20,107 nt of DNA from Caldifarciminota bacterium. GTDB taxonomy: Bacteria; Hydrothermota; Tepidihabitantia; Tepidihabitantales; CAIPLT01. The notes beneath the pieces are model-generated. The model searched no databases, was not told where the DNA came from, and saw only the letters and a program-made list of their open reading frames with translations. Where the stretch lies: NCBI GenBank assembly GCA_025061975.1, contig JANXBB010000147.1:1-20107 (forward strand), read 5' to 3'. A program made the translations under genes and the position numbers. Shown piece after piece: positions 14,620-20,107 of the stretch (within the stretch, counting starts at the first letter, position 1; the number at the start of each line of letters is the position of its first letter).

Positions 14620-14694
14620 ACAAGATGGCAGGTAGCAATATTTCATGCAATAAGCAGATCCATATAATTATAATATTGCTACCTGCTGTCTTGT
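14620..14694 (+). repeat. 23-bp stem-loop burying the cpoB start codon
   Basis: Arms 14620-14642 and 14672-14694, loop of 29 nt. In RNA all 23 positions pair, with two tandem G-U wobbles; in DNA there is a perfect 15-bp inverted repeat (14628-14642 against 14672-14686) and an outer 6-bp match. The cpoB ATG (14625-14627) is inside the 5' arm. No T-run follows, so it is not a standard terminator. Probable translation- or stability-control element in the operon. Confidence 0.8.
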
Positions 14695-15368
14695 ATTTGG
14701 GATGTAGTCCGTTTTGGGGGTTGTTTCGTAAGGGTTTGAACTTAGATGATCTAGAACAGAAGGTTAATAAAATTGACAGTGCGACAACGAAACAGAATCA
14801 ATTAATTTATGAGTTAAATGCTGATTTGATAACAGAGATCGAAAACATTAAACAAGAACTACAAGAATTATCTGCAAAATTTGATGACGCACAGAGTGAA
14901 ATGCGCCGGTTATATCAAAAGTTGGGAGCTAGAAGTTACGGTTATAGATCTTTTCAAGATAGTTCCCTAACAAAGTTCAATTCAGAAGATAGAGTAGACT
15001 CTGAAGAGTTATACAATAATGCTTATCTAGATTATACAAGAGGGGATTTTGATCAGGCACTAAATGGGTTTAAAAGTTATTTGCAATATTTTCCCAATAC
15101 TCAGTTTTCTGATAATGCACAATATTGGATTGGAGAGTGCTTTTATTCAAAAAAAATGTATCGCGAAGCTATAGATGAATTTCAAAAAGTTATTGAAAAT
15201 TATCCGGAGGGCAATAAAGTAGTCGCAGCATTATATAAAATAGGATTATGCTATGAACTATTAGGCGAATATAAAAAAGCGAAATATTATTATCAAAAAG
15301 TCTTTTCGGAATATCCGGGAACTCAAGAAGCTAAACTTGCAGAAGAGCGTTATAAAAAGTTGAATTAA
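14625..15368 (+). CDS. CpoB/YbgF-like Tol-Pal system protein
   Basis: 247 residues. The N-terminal signal (core IHIIIILLPAVLYLG) ends at Cys27 in LYLGC, a lipobox-like site with an atypical Tyr at -3, so lipidation is likely but not certain. Residues ~36-95 form a polar coiled-coil-like region as in the YbgF trimerisation domain. Residues ~125-247 hold three TPR-like units (ELYNNAYLDYTRGDFDQALN, AQYWIGECFYSKKMYREAID, ALYKIGLCYELLGEYKKAKY). CpoB links the Tol machine with peptidoglycan synthesis at the septum. It follows pal by 12 bp, has no Shine-Dalgarno, and its ATG sits in a strong hairpin. TAATG overlap with tolQ. Confidence 0.85.
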   Translation: MAGSNISCNKQIHIIIILLPAVLYLGCSPFWGLFRKGLNLDDLEQKVNKIDSATTKQNQLIYELNADLITEIENIKQELQELSAKFDDAQSEMRRLYQKLGARSYGYRSFQDSSLTKFNSEDRVDSEELYNNAYLDYTRGDFDQALNGFKSYLQYFPNTQFSDNAQYWIGECFYSKKMYREAIDEFQKVIENYPEGNKVVAALYKIGLCYELLGEYKKAKYYYQKVFSEYPGTQEAKLAEERYKKLN

Positions 15369-16117
15369 TGGATCCTTACATTCTACCTTTAAATAAAGGA
15401 ATATTTGAATTGTTTTGGAATTTAGGATTATTTGCAAAAATTATTGTAATCGTCCTCATAATTTTTTCAATAATTTCATGGGCAATTATAATAAAAAAAT
15501 ACTTTGATTACAAAAAAATAAAAAAAAGTAACAACGCTTTGAAAACAATTTTTAATTCTCGGAGTAATATCACAGATTTATTTGATATCGTTAAAGAATT
15601 TCCCGATAGTCTGTTAGCAAAAATAACAATCGCTGCAGAAAAAGAGTATCGCCAAAGCATTAATAACAATTGCTTTTCGGGATCAGAACTTTCGATGATT
15701 AATATTACTGAATCAATGTCAAAGGAAATTACCTTAGTATTGGAAAGGCTTGAAGAGAATTTAGGTTTTTTAGCTACGTCCGGAAGTGTTGCACCATTTC
15801 TTGGACTTTTGGGAACAGTTTGGGGAATTTTGTCAGCTTTTTTAAACGTGAGACACGTTCCTATTGTTACATTACAAACGATAGCTCCAGGGATTGCTGA
15901 TGCATTAGTAACCACAGTGGTTGGTCTTTTAGTTGCAATTCCCGCCGTTATTGCATATAATTATTTTATCGGTCAAATTAAAAAATTTAGTGCAGAAATG
16001 GAAAATTGGCAAATAGAAATCATTACCAATTTAAGACGCGAATTACTTATTAAATCAAAGAGTAAGACATCAAATTTTGAAAATAGCAGAATTACCTCGT
16101 ATCACGGCGAAAAGTAA
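15368..16117 (+). CDS. tolQ: TolQ/ExbB-family proton channel protein
   Basis: 249 residues with three membrane segments: ~22-42, ~135-159 and ~176-198. The conserved channel regions are ATSGSVAPFLGLLGTVWGIL (T150) and GIADALVTTVVGLLVAIPAV (T182/T183), the Thr positions lining the proton path in TolQ/ExbB/MotA. A ~90-residue cytoplasmic domain separates the first two segments. It forms the stator with TolR and uses proton motive force to drive the periplasm-spanning partner. The context (pal, cpoB before; tolR after) favours TolQ over ExbB. Its ATG overlaps the cpoB stop by one base and its stop abuts the tolR GTG. Confidence 0.92.
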   Translation: MDPYILPLNKGIFELFWNLGLFAKIIVIVLIIFSIISWAIIIKKYFDYKKIKKSNNALKTIFNSRSNITDLFDIVKEFPDSLLAKITIAAEKEYRQSINNNCFSGSELSMINITESMSKEITLVLERLEENLGFLATSGSVAPFLGLLGTVWGILSAFLNVRHVPIVTLQTIAPGIADALVTTVVGLLVAIPAVIAYNYFIGQIKKFSAEMENWQIEIITNLRRELLIKSKSKTSNFENSRITSYHGEK

Positions 16118-16552
16118 GTGAATTCTAATAAAACAAAAGGTAATCAATTCAGATACATATCAGAAATAAATATTACTTCACTAGCTGATGTTGCGATTAA
16201 CTTAATGATTATTTTTCTCATTGCTGGAATTAGTGTAGCGTTGTCCCGTACAGAAATTTCTGTTACGCTTCCAAAAAGTTCAGCAGCTACAATACAGAAA
16301 GGCGAAGGTCTTACTATTACAATAACCAAAGAAAAAAAGATCTTAATAGAAAACAAAACGGTTAGTTTGGAAAAGTTTTCTCAAGAATTAGCACAAATAC
16401 AAAATGAAAAACCATTTTCCCGAGCATATCTCCTTGCCGATGTCAATATCGATTATGGGACAATTATAAAAGTTATTACCGAAGTAAGAAATCAAGGAAT
16501 AGAGCAGATTGGTTTGGTAGTTACACCTGAGGCAATACAGAAGAAGAAATAA
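16118..16552 (+). CDS. tolR: TolR/ExbD-family protein
   Basis: 144 residues. One membrane helix (~25-43) carries the essential proton-handling Asp24 in SEINITSLADVAINLMIIFL. The periplasmic domain (~45-144) is of the ExbD/TolR fold, with ITITKEKKILIENKTVSLEK and AYLLADVNIDYGTIIKVITE. Start is a GTG directly after the tolQ TAA, without its own Shine-Dalgarno; strict translational coupling is likely. It acts with TolQ in the inner membrane. Confidence 0.92.
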   Translation: MNSNKTKGNQFRYISEINITSLADVAINLMIIFLIAGISVALSRTEISVTLPKSSAATIQKGEGLTITITKEKKILIENKTVSLEKFSQELAQIQNEKPFSRAYLLADVNIDYGTIIKVITEVRNQGIEQIGLVVTPEAIQKKK

Positions 16553-16608
16553 AATCCAATAAGTCAAAACACTTGATATTTATTAGGCTTTTTGTTTAAA
16601 TATATAAT

Positions 16609-17202
16609 ATGGTCAAAGAGCTGTTGATATCGTTTTTAGGACACATGTTTATTGTGGGAAGTATAATTTTGTACTCAGTGTTTTATGTGAACAAAAAAAT
16701 TCGTCCAGAATTTCATGAAATTTATTGGGTGCAATTAGAACCATCCACAGTTGAAAAAAATGTTGCAGAAGCTTTAAGCGTAGTAGAAACGCCAACGCAA
16801 ACAATTGTAACGACGACCGTTACAAAAAAAAACGAAGCAAGCAGAGTTATAAAAACCTTAAATAAATTTGCTAATACTTCAAATGTGGGAGGAGTTAAAC
16901 TTTTAAATAAACCCGGAAAGGAATCTTATTATCTTGAACTCGTATTAAGAAAAATTGCGAACAACTGGAATGTCCCAATAAAAAATATTGGGGTCCCGTT
17001 ACGAACAATAATATTTTTTGTTATAAAAAAAGATGGAACGATATCAAGTATTCGAGTAGAGGAATCATCTGGTAATTCAATATTTGACTATAGCGCGTCT
17101 CGTGCTGTATCTAATACAAAAATACTGCCACCTCTTGGAGGCGAATTTGCACACTTAGAATCACTTATTATTCATTTAGAATTCGAACAGAAGTTACAAT
17201 AA
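16609..17202 (+). CDS. Short TonB/TolA-like energy transducer
   Basis: 197 residues. One N-terminal membrane helix (~8-27), a short polar periplasmic linker rich in Thr, Val and Lys (~45-100), and a TonB-type C-terminal domain (~105-197) recognised from YLELVLRKIANNWNVP, FFVIKKDGTISSIRVEESSG and LPPLGGEFAHLESLIIHLEF. By position after tolQR it should be the Tol-system transducer, the role of TolA, but it lacks the long helical TolA spacer, and its C-terminal domain is of the TonB type. The long Pro-Lys/Pro-Glu run of classical TonB is also absent. There is no Shine-Dalgarno before the ATG, which sits 56 bp after tolR. Confidence 0.82.
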   Translation: MVKELLISFLGHMFIVGSIILYSVFYVNKKIRPEFHEIYWVQLEPSTVEKNVAEALSVVETPTQTIVTTTVTKKNEASRVIKTLNKFANTSNVGGVKLLNKPGKESYYLELVLRKIANNWNVPIKNIGVPLRTIIFFVIKKDGTISSIRVEESSGNSIFDYSASRAVSNTKILPPLGGEFAHLESLIIHLEFEQKLQ

Positions 17203-17206
17203 AATT

Positions 17207-20107
17207 ATGCGTCAAAAATTTGTTCATCTTCATACCCATACGGAATATAGTCTGCTAGATGGAGCGATAAGGATTCCGGAACTTGTAAAAAAAGCTGAAG
17301 AATATAAAATGCCAGCTTTAGCGGTTACCGATCACGGAAATCTTTTTGGTGCAGTAACATTTTATAAGGAATGCAAAAAAAGGGGGATTAAACCCATAAT
17401 TGGAGCCGAAGTTTATGTTGCTTCGGGTTCTTACGAAACGCGGAACGAAGGTCGTGAGGCTTTTGAGGGAAATTTTCATCTTACACTTTTATGCAAAGAT
17501 AAAGAGGGCTATCATAATTTAATTAAATTGGTTTCATATGCTTATCTAAAAGGGTTTTATTATCGACCAAGAGTTGGTAAAGAGTTGCTGGAAAAATATC
17601 GAAAAGGAATTATCGCTCTTTCCGGCTGTTTGAAAGGGGAGATTAATTATTATATTCTTAAAGATGATATTAAAAAAGCACAAGAAAATTTAAAGACTTA
17701 TTTAGACATTTTTGGCCGGGAAAATTTTTATTTAGAATTGATGGACCACGGAACGCCAGAGTCTCAAAAAGTAGTATCGGAATTATTGAATCTTGCTTCA
17801 ATTAACAACATTAAAGTTGTTGCTACTAACGATGCGCATTATCTAGACTCGAATGATGCGAAAGCTCACGACGTTTTGCTGTGTATTCAAACCAATAAAA
17901 AAATTAATGAAAAAAGGCGGCTAAGATTTTCATCCAATGAGGTTTATTTTAAAGCACCGCAAGAAATGGAGAAACTCTTTAATGAGATTCCTCAAGCACT
18001 TACGAATACATTAGAAATTGCCGAGCAATGCAATTTAGAATTAGAGGTTGGCACTAAAAAATTTAACCTTCCTTCATATCGATTACCGGATCCCAAATAT
18101 AACTCGGATTTTGAATATTTGCGGTATTTAGTTTTTGAAGGAGCAAAAAAAAGATATTCGGTTATTTCCAGTGAAGTCAGGAAACGTCTCGAACAAGAAC
18201 TAAAAATCATTAATCAAATGGGTTTTGCGGGATATTTTCTAATAATTAAGGACATTATCGATTTTGCTAAGGCAAACAATATTCCTGTGGGCCCTGGTCG
18301 TGGATCAGCTGTATCGAGTTTGGTATTATATGTTTTGGGCATAACTGATATTGATCCATTGAAATACGGGTTGATAATTGAACGATTTTTAAATCCAGAG
18401 CGTGTTACTTTGCCGGATATTGATATTGACTTTGCGGATTATGCGCGTGAGCGCGTTATAAATTTCATAAAACAAAAGTATGGCGAAGAATCTGTAGCAC
18501 AAATTATAACATTTGGAACAATGGCATCACGTGCTGTAATTCGCGATGTCGGGCGCGCATTAGATATACCTCTGGGCGAAGTAGACAAGATGGCTAAATT
18601 AATACCCCCTAGAGCAAGTTTAAAAGAAGCAATAGATAGCGAAAGTGAATTGAAGACAATTATATGTTCAAATCCAACTTATAAAGAGCTAGTAGAGATC
18701 GCGTTAAAGTTAGAAAATTTGGCTCGGCATGCTTCAATTCATGCATCAGGAATTGTTATAACTCCTCAACCTCTAATTGAGCTTGTCCCATTATATAAGA
18801 CTCCTAACAACGAAATTTGTACGCAATACGATATGGATTCCTTAGCCGATGTAGGACTCCTAAAAATGGATATATTGGGGTTAAAGACTTTAACTTTAGT
18901 AGAAAATGTTATAAAGTTATGTGCGCAATCAAATATATTAATAAGACAAGACGAAATTCCTTTTGACGACCCCAAAACTTACGATTTGCTTCAAAAAGCT
19001 GATACAACCGGCGTGTTTCAGCTTGAAAGTTTTGGCATGCGTAATGTATTAAGACAAGTTAGGCCCGAAAAACTGGAGGATTTGTGCGCAATTATTGCGT
19101 TATTTCGTCCGGGACCGATGGGGAAAGTTGATGATTTTATAAAAAGAAAACGAGGTGAAATCCCCATAACTTACATTAATGATACTATAAAACCGATACT
19201 TGAGGAAACATACGGAATTATTGTCTATCAAGAGCAAGTAATGCAAATTGCTAAAGTTATTGCCGGATTTACTCCTAATCAATATGATAGGTTAAGAATG
19301 GCCATGTCTAAAAAAATTTTTCAAGAAATGGATGCGATGAGAGATATTTTTATAGAGGGAGCAATTAAGAACAAAATTTCCAAAGAAACTGCGATGAAAA
19401 TATTCGATGAGATTGCTCCATTTGCCGGATATGGGTTTAACAAATCACATTCTGTTGGTTATGCTCATCTTTCATATCTTACAGCCTATCTTAAAGCAAA
19501 TTATCCTCTGCAATTCATAACTTCATTATTAACAGTAGAGATCGATAATATTGACGAGTTAAAAAAAATCATTAATGAAGTAAAAAATAATCCACTTATC
19601 AAGATTTTGCCTCCTGATATTAATCTTAGCCGTGTCGAGTTTATTATAGAAAATGACGCAATTCGCTACGGATTAGGTGCCATAAAGCACCTTGGGATAA
19701 GCACGTGTCAAGCGATTATTCAGGAAAGAGAGCAACACGGGATGTTTGTTTCATTTAGAGATTTTTTAAAACGCTGCCGGAAATTCATTAACCGAAAGAG
19801 CGTAGAAATGTTAATAAAAGCAGGAGCATTTGATTCATTTGAAGCAGATCGTGGTTTACTACTCGATACATTAGAGACTGAATGGAAACTAGCTTCATCG
19901 GAAAAGCTTCAATGCCTCAAGAAACAAGTATTTTTATTTGATTTTTTAACAGGCCCTTCTACATCATTAGAGAACGTCAAAACTGATGAAAGCTCTAAAG
20001 TGTCTTCGTATGATAAATTAGATTTAAAAATAAAATTTGAAAAGGAAGCATTAGGATTCTATTTTTCTTGTCATCCTTTAGAAAAATATCGAAAGGAGCT
20101 CGAAAGT
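17207..20107 (+). CDS. dnaE: DNA polymerase III alpha subunit (3' end outside window)
   Basis: First 967 codons of the replicative polymerase. N-terminal PHP domain with all nine metal ligands seen in active PHP domains: H9, H11, D18, H43, E68, H91, C141, D209, H211 (LHTHTEYSLLDG, TDHG, SGCL, TNDAHY). Palm catalytic aspartates are D404 and D406 in PDIDIDF and D555 in KMDILGL. Other landmarks: PVGPGRGSA, FGTMASRAVIRDVGRAL, HASGIVITP, LFRPGPM, YQEQVM and GYGFNKSHSVGYA. The tandem helix-hairpin-helix region begins near IRYGLGAIKHLG. The OB-fold and tau-binding region lie past the window edge. The ATG lies 4 bp after the TonB-like gene, so dnaE is read with the tol genes. It is DnaE rather than PolC, as no exonuclease domain is inserted in the PHP. 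Confidence 0.97.
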   Translation, partial: MRQKFVHLHTHTEYSLLDGAIRIPELVKKAEEYKMPALAVTDHGNLFGAVTFYKECKKRGIKPIIGAEVYVASGSYETRNEGREAFEGNFHLTLLCKDKEGYHNLIKLVSYAYLKGFYYRPRVGKELLEKYRKGIIALSGCLKGEINYYILKDDIKKAQENLKTYLDIFGRENFYLELMDHGTPESQKVVSELLNLASINNIKVVATNDAHYLDSNDAKAHDVLLCIQTNKKINEKRRLRFSSNEVYFKAPQEMEKLFNEIPQALTNTLEIAEQCNLELEVGTKKFNLPSYRLPDPKYNSDFEYLRYLVFEGAKKRYSVISSEVRKRLEQELKIINQMGFAGYFLIIKDIIDFAKANNIPVGPGRGSAVSSLVLYVLGITDIDPLKYGLIIERFLNPERVTLPDIDIDFADYARERVINFIKQKYGEESVAQIITFGTMASRAVIRDVGRALDIPLGEVDKMAKLIPPRASLKEAIDSESELKTIICSNPTYKELVEIALKLENLARHASIHASGIVITPQPLIELVPLYKTPNNEICTQYDMDSLADVGLLKMDILGLKTLTLVENVIKLCAQSNILIRQDEIPFDDPKTYDLLQKADTTGVFQLESFGMRNVLRQVRPEKLEDLCAIIALFRPGPMGKVDDFIKRKRGEIPITYINDTIKPILEETYGIIVYQEQVMQIAKVIAGFTPNQYDRLRMAMSKKIFQEMDAMRDIFIEGAIKNKISKETAMKIFDEIAPFAGYGFNKSHSVGYAHLSYLTAYLKANYPLQFITSLLTVEIDNIDELKKIINEVKNNPLIKILPPDINLSRVEFIIENDAIRYGLGAIKHLGISTCQAIIQEREQHGMFVSFRDFLKRCRKFINRKSVEMLIKAGAFDSFEADRGLLLDTLETEWKLASSEKLQCLKKQVFLFDFLTGPSTSLENVKTDESSKVSSYDKLDLKIKFEKEALGFYFSCHPLEKYRKELES

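Noticed and set aside
15508-15915. Long open frames on the minus strand opposite tolQ and other genes
   Set aside because: They lie opposite well-supported conserved genes, encode nothing recognisable and lack ribosome binding sites; treated as shadows.
16553-16600. Possible terminator between tolR and the TonB-like gene (CCAATAAGT ... TTATTAGG followed by CTTTTTGTTT)
   Set aside because: Stem is AT-rich, bulged and interrupted; stability looks too low and downstream genes appear to need read-through.
16573-16608. Promoter before the TonB-like gene (TTGATA and TATAAT)
   Set aside because: The spacer is 24 bp and the -10 box abuts the ATG, so transcription would start inside the gene.
17084-17112. 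TTGACT inside the TonB-like gene as a dnaE promoter
   Set aside because: No convincing -10 box at 16-18 bp (GTATCT or TATCTA only).

Overview
The window looks like a tightly packed, AT-rich chromosomal segment from a diderm bacterium with many oxygen-sensitive Fe-S and radical enzymes. Every supported protein gene is on the + strand, most gaps are under 30 bp or are overlaps, and TAA, TGA and GTG are used as in code 11. An outer membrane is implied by Pal, a CpoB-like protein, TolQ, TolR and a TonB/TolA-like protein. Peptidoglycan (MurA), MEP-pathway isoprenoids (IspG) and queuosine (QueF) are also present. The gene mix would suit an uncultivated anaerobic, possibly thermophilic lineage of the WOR-3/Stahlbacteria kind, but that placement is an impression, not something the sequence proves. 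I see no insertion sequence, prophage, CRISPR array or rRNA.

Layout. (1) 1-4540: the 3' part of a MoxR AAA+ ATPase, a short YceD/DUF177 protein, an exported PEGA-domain protein, an AmmeMemoRadiSam-type radical SAM protein with an apparent signal peptide, a DUF362 double-[4Fe-4S] protein, and ScpA. (2) 4537-8980: a strong promoter whose -35 box overlaps the scpA stop codon, tRNA-Ser(GGA), then murA, ispG, a bifunctional NAD(P)HX repair enzyme (nnr) and queF, probably read from the tRNA promoter. (3) 8991-14041: a second promoter followed by a metallo-beta-lactamase-fold hydrolase, the two subunits of class I fumarase, an Fe-S and a flavoprotein subunit of a fumarate reductase-like enzyme, and a GNAT acetyltransferase. 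(4) 14058-20107: a third, perfect-consensus promoter followed by pal, cpoB, tolQ, tolR, a short TonB/TolA-like gene and dnaE, which runs off the window end.

How the genes work together. The fum-frd cluster links malate, fumarate and succinate. The Fe-S subunit has two ferredoxin-type CxxCxxCxxxCP motifs, the flavoprotein lacks the His that attaches FAD covalently, and no membrane anchor is encoded, so it looks like a soluble or differently partnered enzyme rather than a standard complex II. The tol-pal block is an envelope-constriction/energisation module without a visible tolB. 

The points most worth a second look are: a 23-bp mRNA stem that buries the cpoB start codon; a Sec-type signal peptide on a radical SAM enzyme; a Pal whose conserved peptidoglycan-binding Asp is a Cys; and the non-standard fumarate reductase. 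I did not find a convincing wholly new multi-gene system such as a defence island or biosynthetic cluster; most of the window is conserved housekeeping content.
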